From contig NZ_BIFH01000015.1 in the NCBI RefSeq assembly GCF_003967355.1, forward strand, positions 562,888 through 626,887: a stretch of 64,000 bases of DNA, in the 5' to 3' direction. Position numbers and translations under genes: made by a program. Numbering within the stretch: the stretch's first letter is position 1; the number at the start of each line of letters is the position of its first letter. Of this stretch, positions 51,075 to 59,698 are shown piece by piece. The notes under the pieces are model-generated. The model did no database searches. It was not told where the DNA came from and was given only the letters and a program-made list of their open reading frames with translations. This stretch comes from Embleya hyalina. Its GTDB lineage: Bacteria > Actinomycetota > Actinomycetes > Streptomycetales > Streptomycetaceae.

Positions 51075-53303
51075 ATGCAGCTCGCAGCGATCGTGATCTC
51101 GCTGTTCATCAGCGTGATCGGGTTCGCCCTACTCGGGCGCACCGCCGCATACATCTACTCGTTCGTCAAACTCGGACAGCCCGTTCGCGGCCGGACCAAT
51201 GCGGCCGGCAAGCGTCTGGGCACGATGCTGACCGAGACCGTCGGGCACACCCGGATGCTCCGTTGGGGCATCGTCGGCGCCGCGCACTGGTTCGTCATGG
51301 TCGGCTTCGGCGCGCTCATCCTGACCCTGGTCAACGCGTACGGGCAGCTCTTCACGCCCGAGTTCGCGCTGTGGGGGCTCGGCCACTGGGACCCGTTCGA
51401 GGTCTTCACCGAGTTCATGGGCCTGATGACCGTGCTCGGCATCCTGGTGCTGATCGTGATCCGCCAGCTCAGCCACCCGCGGCGGGCGGGCCGCAAGAGC
51501 CGGTTCGGCGGGTCCAACTTCGGCCAGGCGTACTTCGTCGAGTTCGTGGTCGGTTCGGTCGGCGTGTGCATCATGCTGCTGCGCGGCCTCGAGGGCGCGC
51601 TGGCGGGGGTGGACTCGTACGAGCCCGGCTACTGGGTCAGCTATCCGCTGGTCTCCGCGTTCGGCGGCCTCTCCGAGAACTCGCTGGAGAACCTGGTCTA
51701 CCTGGTCGCCACGATCAAGATCGTCATCTCGATGACGTGGGCGATCACCATCGGCCTCACCCCCACCATGGGTGTCGCCTGGCACCGGTTCCTGGCGTTC
51801 TTCAACATCTACTTCAAGCGCAACGCCGACGGCACGGTCGCGCTGGGCGCGCTGCAGCCGATGACCTCCGGCGGCGAGCCGATCGACTTCGAGGACCCCG
51901 CCGACGACGCGGTGTTCGGCGTCAGTCAGGTCGAGCACTTCTCCTGGAAGGGCCTGCTCGACTTCTCCACCTGTACCGAGTGCGGTCGGTGCCAGTCGCA
52001 GTGCCCCGCGTGGAACACCGGCAAGCCGCTGTCCCCGAAGCTGCTGATCATGTCGCTGCGCGAGCACGCCTACGCCAAGGCGCCGTACCTGCTCGCGGGC
52101 GGCGGCAAGGACGAGGAAGGCAACGAGAAGGCCACGCCCGAGCAGCTGGCCAAGGTCCCGGCGGCGGCGCTCGCCGAGGCCGAGCGGCCGCTGATCGGCA
52201 CCGCGGAGGAGAACGGGGTCATCGACCCCGACGTGTTGTGGTCGTGCACCACGTGCGGCGCGTGTGTCGAGCAGTGCCCGGTCGACATCGAGCACGTGGA
52301 CCACATCGTCGACATGCGCCGCTACCAGGTGCTGATCGAGAGCGCGTTCCCGTCCGAGGCGGCGACGATGCTCAAGGGCCTGGAGAACAAGGGCAACCCG
52401 TGGGGCGTGGCCACCAAGGCCCGGCTCGACTGGGTCAAGGAGCTGAAGAAGACCACCGGCATCGAGGTCCCGATCGTCGGCCAGGACATCGAGCCCGCCG
52501 AGCTGGAGTACCTGTACTGGGTCGGCTGCGCGGGTGCGCTGGCCGACGGCCCGAAGAAGACCACCAAGGCGTTCGCCGAGCTGCTCGACATCGCGGGCGT
52601 CAAGTACGGGATCCTCGGCAAGGAGGAGTCCTGCACGGGCGACTCGGCGCGCCGGCTCGGCTCCGAGGTGGTCTTCCAGATGCTCGCGGCGCAGAACGTC
52701 GAGACGCTGAACGCGGCGCTCGAGGACGCGCCGAAGAAGCGCATCGTCACCACCTGCCCGCACTGCTTCAACACGCTGGCGAATGAATACCCGCAGTTGG
52801 ACGGGCACTTCGAGGTCATCCACCACACCCAGCTGCTCCAGCACCTGATCGACGAGGGCCGGCTGCTGCCGGTCGGGCCGGTCGACGGTCTGGTGACCTA
52901 CCACGACCCGTGCTACCTCGGTCGGCACAACAAGGTCTACACGCCCCCGCGCGAGATCATCGCGAGGGTGCCGGGCCTGCGGAACGAGGAGATGCACCGG
53001 CACAAGGAGCGCGGCTTCTGCTGCGGCGCCGGCGGTGCGCGCATGTGGATGGAGGAGCGCATCGGCAAGCGCATCAACAACGAGCGCATGGACGAGGCGC
53101 TGTCGCTCAAGCCGGACATCGTCTCCACCGCGTGCCCGTTCTGCCTGGTGATGTTCACCGACTCGATCAACGCCAAGAAGCAGGCGGGCGAGGCGAAGGA
53201 GGAGCTCCAGGTGGTCGACGTGGCGCAGCTGCTGCTCCAGTCGGTCAAGCAGCCGGAGCCGCCGGCCGAGGAGGACGTCCTGGAGGACGCGGGGGCCAAG
53301 TAG
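51075..53303 (+). CDS. etfD: Membrane Fe-S oxidoreductase, EtfD-like (CCG domain)
   Basis: A 742-aa protein. Five or so membrane helices (1-250, nitrate-reductase-gamma/heme-b-like), two 4Fe-4S motifs (CTECGRCQSQCP from Cys300, CTTCGACVEQCP from Cys391), then two CCG-type cysteine-rich repeats (WVGCAGA, TTCPHCFN; DPCYLGR, CCGAGG, CPFC). This matches mycobacterial EtfD, which takes electrons from the electron-transfer flavoprotein in beta-oxidation and passes them to quinone. No etfAB is nearby. Confidence 0.85.
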   Translation: MQLAAIVISLFISVIGFALLGRTAAYIYSFVKLGQPVRGRTNAAGKRLGTMLTETVGHTRMLRWGIVGAAHWFVMVGFGALILTLVNAYGQLFTPEFALWGLGHWDPFEVFTEFMGLMTVLGILVLIVIRQLSHPRRAGRKSRFGGSNFGQAYFVEFVVGSVGVCIMLLRGLEGALAGVDSYEPGYWVSYPLVSAFGGLSENSLENLVYLVATIKIVISMTWAITIGLTPTMGVAWHRFLAFFNIYFKRNADGTVALGALQPMTSGGEPIDFEDPADDAVFGVSQVEHFSWKGLLDFSTCTECGRCQSQCPAWNTGKPLSPKLLIMSLREHAYAKAPYLLAGGGKDEEGNEKATPEQLAKVPAAALAEAERPLIGTAEENGVIDPDVLWSCTTCGACVEQCPVDIEHVDHIVDMRRYQVLIESAFPSEAATMLKGLENKGNPWGVATKARLDWVKELKKTTGIEVPIVGQDIEPAELEYLYWVGCAGALADGPKKTTKAFAELLDIAGVKYGILGKEESCTGDSARRLGSEVVFQMLAAQNVETLNAALEDAPKKRIVTTCPHCFNTLANEYPQLDGHFEVIHHTQLLQHLIDEGRLLPVGPVDGLVTYHDPCYLGRHNKVYTPPREIIARVPGLRNEEMHRHKERGFCCGAGGARMWMEERIGKRINNERMDEALSLKPDIVSTACPFCLVMFTDSINAKKQAGEAKEELQVVDVAQLLLQSVKQPEPPAEEDVLEDAGAK

Positions 53304-53445
53304 CTTTTTCGCGGCGCGCTTCGGTGCGCTCGATGTGCGGCGAGCGCCGTCGGTTCCCTCGGGGCCGGCGGCGTTCGGTTTTGTGCCCGAATTACCACCG
53401 TCCCGCGACGACGGAGGGGGGTGTGGTGCCGGTACCGTCAGGGGT

Positions 53446-54465
53446 GTGACTGGCAATGGACCCTACGACCCGTACCGGCAACAGCCCCCGCCTGCCGGCC
53501 AGGGTTACCCACCTCAGTACGGCGGGGCTTACGGCGACGGGCACGGGGGGCAGCAGGGGCAGCCCGGATATGGGCACCCCGGGCAGCAGGGGCAGCCTGG
53601 GCAACCCGGGCAGCAGCCCGGGTACGGGCAGCCGGGGTATGGGCCGCCCGGGCAGCAGGGGTACGGGCAGCCTGGGCAACAGGGGTATGGGCAACCGGTT
53701 CCTCCCGGGCAGCAGGGGTACGGGCAGCCGGTTCCTCCGCCGCCGTCGCCGCAGGGTGGGCGGGGCGGGTCGCCGGACTCGGGTTACGGGCCGCTGTCGT
53801 TGCCCGACGAGACGAGCCTGTACATCTACGGCGCGCCGCCGGAGGAGTACACGACGGTGACGCCGTCGGTGCCGCCTCCGCAACCGCAGCAGTACCAGCC
53901 GCCGCCGTACGGCGGACCGCCGAGGTACCTGCACTGGAAAGAGGTGCTGAGCGGGCTCGTGCTGCGCCCGCTGCGCACCATGGACGAGGTCCGCGACCAG
54001 GCGGTGTGGTGGCCGGCGCTGATCATGTCCGCGCTCGGCGGTGTGCTCGCGGTGCTGGCCAACGACGCGTCGCGCAAGGAGATCGTGCACTCGACGCTGA
54101 GCACGAGCGTGCCGGCGATCGGCATCGTCGTGGTCATGGTGCCCGCGTTCTGCGCGCTGCTCGGCCTGGTCTCGCACGCGCTGGCCACCCAGTTCGGCGG
54201 CAACGGCTCGCCGACGCCGTTCATCACGCTGTCGATGATCGTGGTCTGGATCGCGGACGCGCCGCGGCTGGCGGTCGCGATGTTCGCGCCGGACAAGAAC
54301 TCGATCGTGACCGGCGTCGGGCTGCTCTCGTTCGTGCTGACGGCGTGGTTGTTGACGACGTTGATGATGCGCGTGCACGAGCTGGCGTGGCCGCGTGCGC
54401 TCGGTTGTGTGGCGGTCGAGCTGATCGCGTTGTTGTTGGTGTTGAAGCTGCCTTTGACGTCGTGA
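53446..54465 (+). CDS. Yip1-family membrane protein with Q/G/P/Y-rich N-terminal tail
   Basis: A 339-aa protein. Residues 1-130 are low-complexity, built of GQQGYGQP-type repeats; residues 155-339 contain about five membrane helices of the YIP1 fold (LRTMDEVRDQAVWWPALIMS, ALGGVLAVLA). The tail has the same composition as those of the four membrane paralogs at 36.7-40.7 kb, though the rest is unrelated. GTG 53446 is preceded by an A/G-poor region; the frame is open to 53335. The function is unknown. Confidence 0.82.
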   Translation: MTGNGPYDPYRQQPPPAGQGYPPQYGGAYGDGHGGQQGQPGYGHPGQQGQPGQPGQQPGYGQPGYGPPGQQGYGQPGQQGYGQPVPPGQQGYGQPVPPPPSPQGGRGGSPDSGYGPLSLPDETSLYIYGAPPEEYTTVTPSVPPPQPQQYQPPPYGGPPRYLHWKEVLSGLVLRPLRTMDEVRDQAVWWPALIMSALGGVLAVLANDASRKEIVHSTLSTSVPAIGIVVVMVPAFCALLGLVSHALATQFGGNGSPTPFITLSMIVVWIADAPRLAVAMFAPDKNSIVTGVGLLSFVLTAWLLTTLMMRVHELAWPRALGCVAVELIALLLVLKLPLTS

Positions 54466-54490
54466 GGTCGTGAGGTCGTGAGGTCGCGAC
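54459..54490. repeat. 8-bp tandem repeat (GTCGTGAG) across the Yip1 gene stop
   Basis: GTCGTGAG occurs three times from 54459, followed by GTCGCGAC. The first copy supplies the TGA stop, so slippage here would move the stop by at most one repeat. Confidence 0.7.
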
Positions 54491-54667
54491 GTCGGGGGGT
54501 CGGGGGCGTGGGGCGGGGCTCTTTCGGCCCCGTGCACCGGGTTCGGGGCGGGGGCGGGGGCTGACGCCTGGTCAGGCCGGCGGCGAAGCGTGCCGGCAGT
54601 GGACCAACCGGACCGCAAGCGGCACGGTCGAGCCGCGTTGCGGATCTGTTCGGGGGCCGTTTCGGGC

Positions 54668-54697
54668 GGTGTACTCGTAGGAGTACGGGAGTACACC
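54668..54697 (+). promoter_or_regulatory. Perfect palindrome upstream of primase/polymerase-like gene
   Basis: GGTGTACTC (54668-54676) and GAGTACACC (54689-54697) are perfect inverted repeats with a 12-bp spacer that itself contains another GAGTAC (54681-54686). It lies 54 bp before the ATG, as an operator would. Confidence 0.55.
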
Positions 54698-54750
54698 TGC
54701 CGGACCACGACACTTCGCCGTGGTCGCGGCCCGCGAGGAACGGAACGGAC

Positions 54751-55353
54751 ATGCTTGTGCGGCAACGCACCCGGGCTGCGCTCCAGGCCGCCGCCCTCTT
54801 CTACGTCGTGGACCGGGGTTGGCCCGTGCTGCCCGGTGCCTACGTCGAGGACGGCCGATGTTCGTGCGGCGACACCGAGTGCCCCGACCCCGGGGCACAT
54901 CCCGCCGCCGAACCGGGGCTGACCCGGGCCACCCGGTCGACGGACGACGTGTGGGAATGGTGGAGCGGCAAGCCGTACACCGTCCTGCTGGCGAGCGGGC
55001 TGGAGTTCGACGTCCTGGACGCGCCGGCACAGGTCGGCTACGCGGCGATCCGCCAGCTCGAGGTGGTCGGCCTGCCGCTGGGGCCGGTGTTGCAGCTACC
55101 GGGCGAGCGGTTGTTGTTCCTGGTCGACCCGGGCGCGCGCAACCTGTACTGGTACACGGTGGACCACAACGACACGGCCCGGTTCGACGTCCGGCACCAC
55201 GCGGTCGGCCACTTCGTACCGGCGCCGCCCTCGTCCACGGCGTGCGGGGGGCGGACGCGGTGGGCGGTGCCGCCGGACCCGATCGAGCGGGGCCTGCCGG
55301 GGGCGGTGGACGTGCTCGGTGCGTTGATGCGGTTCAGCACACAGGCGCGGTGA
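54751..55353 (+). CDS. Truncated bifunctional DNA primase/polymerase-like protein
   Basis: A 200-aa protein of the Prim-Pol N-terminal type found singly in actinomycete chromosomes. ALFYVVDRGWPVLPGAY and DGRCSCGDTECPDPGAHPA (Cys/His pattern) are typical, as is the ending WAVPPDPIERGLPGAVDVL. Only the N-terminal domain is present, and the usual catalytic DxD is not obvious (LEFDVLDAP at 91-99), so polymerase activity is doubtful. GAGGAACGG precedes ATG 54751. Confidence 0.75.
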   Translation: MLVRQRTRAALQAAALFYVVDRGWPVLPGAYVEDGRCSCGDTECPDPGAHPAAEPGLTRATRSTDDVWEWWSGKPYTVLLASGLEFDVLDAPAQVGYAAIRQLEVVGLPLGPVLQLPGERLLFLVDPGARNLYWYTVDHNDTARFDVRHHAVGHFVPAPPSSTACGGRTRWAVPPDPIERGLPGAVDVLGALMRFSTQAR

Positions 55354-55389
55354 CCGGGGGCGAAGTCGTCCCGTACCGCCGCTCGTCGC

Positions 55390-55887
55390 TCAGGCGTCGA
55401 GGATCTGGCCCTGGCGGGTGACCACGGGCGGCTCGACGGACCACGGGAAGTTGATCCAGTCGTCGGTGTGCTTCCACACGTATTCGCACTTCACCAGCGA
55501 CTGCGGCTTCTCGTACACCACGGCGCAGCGCACCTCGGCCACATTGCCCTCGCAGAAGTCGCGGACCAGGAGCAGCGTCTTGCCGGTGTCGGCGACGTCG
55601 TCCGCGATGAGCACCTTCTTGTTCGAGAAGTCCACCACGTCGGGCACCGGCGCGAGCATGACCGGCATGTCCAGCGTGGTGCCGATCCCCGTGTAGAACT
55701 CGACGTTGACGAGGTGCAGGTTCTTCACGTCCAGCGCGTACGCGAGCGCGCCGGCCGCGAACACGCCGCCGCGGGCGATCGACAGGATGATGTCGGGCTC
55801 GTACCCGTCCGCCGCGACCTGCATGGCCAGCTCGCGCGTGGCCTGGCCGAAGAGCGGCCAGGTGAGGTTTTCGCGCACGTCACTCAT
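55390..55887 (-). CDS. Type I phosphoribosyltransferase-family protein
   Basis: A 165-aa PRTase with PRPP loop KVLIADDVADTGKT (91-104), DIILSIARGGVFAAG (PPi loop) and a flexible-loop region. It resembles xanthine/guanine phosphoribosyltransferases of purine salvage; the base is not readable. It lies 127 bp upstream of the dcd stop on the same strand. Confidence 0.85.
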   Translation of the reverse strand: MSDVRENLTWPLFGQATRELAMQVAADGYEPDIILSIARGGVFAAGALAYALDVKNLHLVNVEFYTGIGTTLDMPVMLAPVPDVVDFSNKKVLIADDVADTGKTLLLVRDFCEGNVAEVRCAVVYEKPQSLVKCEYVWKHTDDWINFPWSVEPPVVTRQGQILDA

Positions 55888-56014
55888 GTCCGGGGATGCC
55901 TATCTTCTGTTCGGGGGTGTCGGTCGCGGGGACGTGGACCGGAGTCGGGGCCGACGTCGGGATCGGGGCCGTGGGCCGGGTCGTCCCCGACCGTCGTCCC
56001 GGGCCACCGCCTCC

Positions 56015-56596
56015 CTAGTCGCGGACGTTCGTGCGGTGGAAGTCCTTGAACGAACGTGAGGGGGTCGGCCCGCGCTGTCCCTGGTAGCGCGACCCGTACA
56101 CCGAGGACCCGTACGGGAACTCGGCCGGCGACGACAGCCGGAACATGCACAGCTGGCCGATCTTCATCCCCGGCCACAACTTGATCGGCAGGGTCGCGAC
56201 GTTGGACAGCTCCAGCGTCACATGCCCGGAGAAGCCCGGGTCGATGAACCCGGCGGTCGAGTGCGTCAGCAGCCCGAGCCGCCCCAACGAACTCTTCCCC
56301 TCCAGCCGCGACGCGACGTCGTCCGGCAACGACACGACCTCGTAGGTCGAACCGAGCGCGAACTCGCCCGGGTGCAGGATGAACGGTTCGCCCTCCGGCG
56401 GCTCGATCATCCGCGTGAGGTCGGGCTGCTCGACGGCGGGATCGATGTGCGGGTACTTGTGGTTCTCGAAGACCCGAAAGAACCGGTCGAGTCGAACGTC
56501 CACACTCGACGGCTGAACCATGGCCGGCTCGTAGGGATCGATCCGAACCCGACCGCAGTCGATCTCCGCGCGAATGTCCTTGTCCGATAGAAGCAC
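56015..56596 (-). CDS. dcd: dCTP deaminase
   Basis: Dcd deaminates dCTP to dUTP for dTTP supply. The 193-aa protein has [48 protein letters not shown] and [19 protein letters not shown], with the catalytic Glu in the HVTLELSN strand. Start GTG 56596 (VLLSDKDI) fits the family; the frame is open further. Actinobacteria may have a bifunctional dUTP-forming or dUMP-forming form, which cannot be told here. Confidence 0.95.
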   Translation of the reverse strand: MLLSDKDIRAEIDCGRVRIDPYEPAMVQPSSVDVRLDRFFRVFENHKYPHIDPAVEQPDLTRMIEPPEGEPFILHPGEFALGSTYEVVSLPDDVASRLEGKSSLGRLGLLTHSTAGFIDPGFSGHVTLELSNVATLPIKLWPGMKIGQLCMFRLSSPAEFPYGSSVYGSRYQGQRGPTPSRSFKDFHRTNVRD

Positions 56597-56723
56597 GGGC
56601 AAAGCGTAATCGCAGCCCCCCGGATCCACCCAAACGCTCCCGCACCCACCGCCGGAACGATGCTGCGACCACACTCGACCATCCGGTAGAGTGACGGTGC
56701 AGCGCTCCAAGGAGCCCTGTGTT

Positions 56724-56794
56724 GCGGGCGTAGTTTAATGGTAGAACATGAGCTTCCCAAGCTTAGAACGCGAGTTCGATTCTCGTCGCCCGCT
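56724..56794 (+). tRNA. tRNA-Gly (anticodon CCC), probable integration site
   Basis: A regular cloverleaf: acceptor GCGGGCG/CGCCCGC, anticodon loop TTCCCAA (CCC), T arm GCGAG-TTCGATT-CTCGT. CCA is not encoded. An integrase gene begins its remnant 66 bp away, pointing toward it, the usual arrangement for integration at a tRNA 3' end. Confidence 0.95.
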
Positions 56795-56802
56795 CGTTTG
56801 AT

Positions 56803-56845
56803 GAAGGCCCAGGTCACGGACATGATCCGAGATCTGGGCCTTCGT
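56803..56845. terminator. Hairpin between tRNA-Gly(CCC) and integrase remnant
   Basis: A perfect 10-bp stem (56803-56812 with 56834-56843) lies 9 bp after the tRNA and can end transcription from either side. Confidence 0.6.
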
Positions 56846-56859
56846 CGTTTCCAGGGCTC

Positions 56860-58011
56860 CTACGCCTCGCGTGCCAGATCCGTGCCAGATTGGCGATGAT
56901 CTTGGGGCCTGGATTTCTTGATCCGCTTCGCGATCGAGTCCGCGATGGCCTGGTCCCGGCCGGCGCGGGCGTGCTGGTAGATCAGGGCTGCGCGAGAGGT
57001 GGACTGGCCCATGCGGTCCATCAGCTCGCGGAGAGTGGCGCCGGTCTCGGCGGCGAGGACGTTCCCGGTATGCCGTAGATCGTGGAAGTGGAGATCGGTC
57101 ACGCCGACGTGACGGGTTCCGCGTCGCCACACCCGGGTGAAGTGCACCGGCGGAGAGCGGCGCCCTTAGGTCCGACGAAGAGCAAGCCGTCGTCCTCCTT
57201 CTCCGCAAACCACTCCACGTGCCGACGCGGGTCGAGGAGGATCGGCGCGGGGATGGTGACGGTGCGCTTGCCGGCGGCCGACTTCGGCGGGCCCGTAATG
57301 CGCTCGCCGTTGCTCATCTCGATCGCGGAGACGTCGATGCGGATGGTGCCCGCGTCGAGGTCCACGTGATCGCGGCGGAGGGCGGCGAGTTCGCCCCAGC
57401 GCAGGGAGCCGAAGGCGGCGAGGAGGACGAGAGCCCGGTAGCGCGGGCCCACACCGTCCGCGAGCGTGAAGACCTGTTCGAGGGTGAGGATCGGCCGCTC
57501 CGGAGCCTTCTCGTCGCCGCCGCCCTTGATGCGGCACGGGTTGCGGCGGATCAGGCCGTCGTCCACGGCGGTGTTCATGATCGCGCGCATGAGTCGGTAC
57601 GCCTTGGCTGTGGTCGACACACCGAGGCCGCCTTCGAGCCGAGTGGCACGCCAGCGGCGTACGTCGGCCTCCTTGATCGCCGGAATGGCTGCTTTGCCGA
57701 AGGTGGGCATCAGGTGAAGGCGGAGCAGGATGCTGTACAGCTCACGTGCGCGGTCGGAGATTCGGCCGCTCCTTGATCCAGGCCATGGCGAACGTACCGA
57801 AGACCATGTCGCCGCGCGGGTCGATCCAGTCTCCGCGTCTCATCTCCGATTCGGTGTCGGTCAGCCACTTTTCGGCTGCCGTCTTGGTAGCGAAGGTCTC
57901 GTCAGCCGTGCACAGTTGGCCGTCCGGCCCGGGGTAGCGCGCCTGCCACCTCTTGGACGGAAGTTGGCGGACCGTTCCGAAGCGACGACGCCGCCCCTTG
58001 TTGTTGGGCAT
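56860..58011 (-). pseudogene. Tyrosine site-specific integrase, broken by two frameshifts
   Basis: Three reading-frame pieces give one integrase. Piece 1 (58011-57742) is the N-terminal arm-binding part ending at RPNLRPRT and a TGA. Piece 2 (about 57741-57150) continues ELYSILLRLHLMPTFGKAAI and carries the first catalytic Arg in FGSLRWGELAAL. Piece 3 (57147-56860) carries HDLRHTG (His-x-x-Arg) and the tyrosine in AALIYQHA. The joins need a frame change at 57742 and near 57148. Catalytic residues are all still present. Confidence 0.85.
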
Positions 58012-58226
58012 CAGGCTGCCTTTCCATAAGTTCGGCCGGGCTCGACAAGACCAGCGCGAATGAACGCGTCGACCGCGTCCGCCGGAATCCGGACATGGCG
58101 GCCGATCCGAATGAAGGTGATGCGTCGCTCTGCGATGAGGCGACGGACAAAGCGCTCACCGACGTTGAGCCGGTCGGCGACTTGGGGGACGGTCAGGAGC
58201 CGTCCGAGCGTGCTCTTCTGGTTCAC
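58011..58226 (-). CDS. Excisionase-type helix-turn-helix protein
   Basis: A 71-aa protein (LTVPQVADRLNVGERFVRRL, IRIGRHVRIPADAVDAFIRA) of the MerR-like/Xis HTH family, which directs excision with the integrase. Its stop overlaps the integrase ATG (ATGA), the usual coupled order. It looks intact though the integrase is not. Confidence 0.88.
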   Translation of the reverse strand: MNQKSTLGRLLTVPQVADRLNVGERFVRRLIAERRITFIRIGRHVRIPADAVDAFIRAGLVEPGRTYGKAA

Positions 58227-58437
58227 GGGAGCAAGTCCCCTCGCAGGTCTGGACTGGTCAGGTCACGTCCTGTTGGGGCCCGGCTACGTGGGGACCTCGG
58301 CTGGTTGTCTCGACACCGTTGGGCGTTTGGTCGGTGCGAGCCGGCCTGTGGCGGCCGTTGCCGAATATTGGTCAGGTGGTGCGTTGGTCCGGGCGGATGC
58401 GCGGGAGCCCTCTCGTGCATCCGCCCGGGGTATGCGA

Positions 58438-58743
58438 TCAGGCCGCTTCGTTGTGCACGGCGATGTGATCCAGTTCGACACAAAGGCCGTTGGCCAGGAG
58501 CGTGGCCAGGCGGTGGACCGCGTCGGCAGAGACGGGGCCAAGGTTGACCAGGCCGTCACCGTGGACGTTCACTTCCGCCTTCAACGCTCCGAAACCGTCG
58601 TGCAGGCCAGCCAGGGTGAGACGTGTGGCGAGTTCGGTCGTGGCGCTATGCGCTTTGCTCCAGCCACGGACGTAGGGGATGCCGGCGTGCAGAACCTCGG
58701 CATTCGGTGCGCAGGTTCGCGCGTTGTCAGCGGCGGGACGCAT
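58438..58743 (-). CDS. Hypothetical protein of integrated element
   Basis: A 101-aa protein (MRPAADNARTCAPNAEVL) with a pattern GDGLVNLGPVSADAVHRLATLLANG. The next gene has a related pattern (GHGFVELGRTTPEAATRLAELLA), so the two may be distant paralogs. The function is unknown. The 210 bp to the excisionase gene hold nothing clear. Confidence 0.6.
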   Translation of the reverse strand: MRPAADNARTCAPNAEVLHAGIPYVRGWSKAHSATTELATRLTLAGLHDGFGALKAEVNVHGDGLVNLGPVSADAVHRLATLLANGLCVELDHIAVHNEAA

Positions 58744-58758
58744 GGCGATACCTCCTTC

Positions 58759-59004
58759 TCAGGTGGGGTTCTTCTCGGAGGCGGCGAGAAGTTCAGCAAG
58801 CCGGGTAGCGGCTTCCGGTGTCGTGCGGCCGAGTTCGACGAACCCGTGACCGAAGGCATTGATGTCGGCACGGAGGTAGGGGAAGTGCTCGGCGAGGCCG
58901 GCGGCGATCAGGACGTCCCGCAGGGCGGCAACGGCGGCCCGCGCCTCGTACCAGGCGGTGGTATCGATGGGCGACCAGGAAGCCGCATCGTGGTCACTCA
59001 TCAC
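58759..59004 (-). CDS. Hypothetical protein of integrated element
   Basis: An 81-aa acidic protein (MMSDHDAASWSPIDTTAWYE) with ALRDVLIAAGLAEHFPYLRAD then the GHGFVELGRTTPEAATRLAEL segment shared in pattern with its downstream neighbour. Its start overlaps the preceding gene by 11 bp. The function is unknown. Confidence 0.6.
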   Translation of the reverse strand: MMSDHDAASWSPIDTTAWYEARAAVAALRDVLIAAGLAEHFPYLRADINAFGHGFVELGRTTPEAATRLAELLAASEKNPT

Positions 59005-59485
59005 CCGTGCCCTCGGCAGCGGCGGACAAGTTGCGCAACGCGATCAGGAGATGAACGGTAAGTACTGCGACCGCGTCACGATCGAGGGTGGACTCCTCCG
59101 TGGGCTTGCTGAGCCACTGGTAGCGGTCCCCGGTTTCCACACCCAACCCCGGGACCACCAGGTACCCGCCGGTCGAGAGGTAGCGATACGGCACGTCCCC
59201 ACGTAGGACCGTCAACGCGCCGGCGAAGAAGGGCTCACCGACCGGCGCGATGAGGAAGGCAACTTTTCGCGCCTGGTGGTCGATGACGGACGGCGGAGCC
59301 TGGGAACCGAGACGCCGGTACCAGTCGACCGCTTCGATGCCCAGTCGGTCCGCCACGATGACCGCGTCCAGGACGTGGCCGGTCGCCCACAGCCGAGGCG
59401 CCCGAGGGTACGTGGTCCCAGCCGAGGTACCGAGGGCTGCGAGCAGCAAGGCACCGGCGGATTCACTCGCCTGATGAAGCGTCAT
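58994..59485 (-). CDS. Hypothetical protein of integrated element, weakly primase/polymerase-like
   Basis: A 163-aa protein. I choose ATG 59485 because GGGAG sits 6 nt upstream (59491 is also possible). The stretch KVAFLIAPVGEPFFAGALTV and GGYLVVPGLG-like segments recall the small Prim-Pol-like protein at 54.75 kb, but only by eye. First gene of a three-gene minus-strand operon facing the XRE-TPR regulator. Confidence 0.6.
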   Translation of the reverse strand: MTLHQASESAGALLLAALGTSAGTTYPRAPRLWATGHVLDAVIVADRLGIEAVDWYRRLGSQAPPSVIDHQARKVAFLIAPVGEPFFAGALTVLRGDVPYRYLSTGGYLVVPGLGVETGDRYQWLSKPTEESTLDRDAVAVLTVHLLIALRNLSAAAEGTGDE

Positions 59486-59570
59486 GTTCATCTCCCGAAA
59501 CCCGCCGGCCGTTCCGCCGGGCATCACCACGATGCGACGGCGACACCCGTCCGAGGCAGACGGCAAGGGA

Positions 59571-59595
59571 TGACAAGGGGTGACATGCCTTGTCA
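59571..59595. promoter_or_regulatory. TGACAAGG-N9-CCTTGTCA operator between regulator and hypothetical operon
   Basis: A perfect 8-bp inverted repeat with a 9-bp spacer that itself includes GGTGACA; GGCAAGGGA lies just left. It sits centrally in the 213-bp divergent spacer, so the XRE regulator is the natural candidate to bind here and control both sides. Confidence 0.65.
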
Positions 59596-59698
59596 CCCAG
59601 GCGCGCACCACAAGATCAACTCACCGCAAGCCTTTGACGACGCTTCGTGTGCGTGAGCATGATGGCCGGATCTGGCTCCGCTTCCGGGGAGGCGATTC

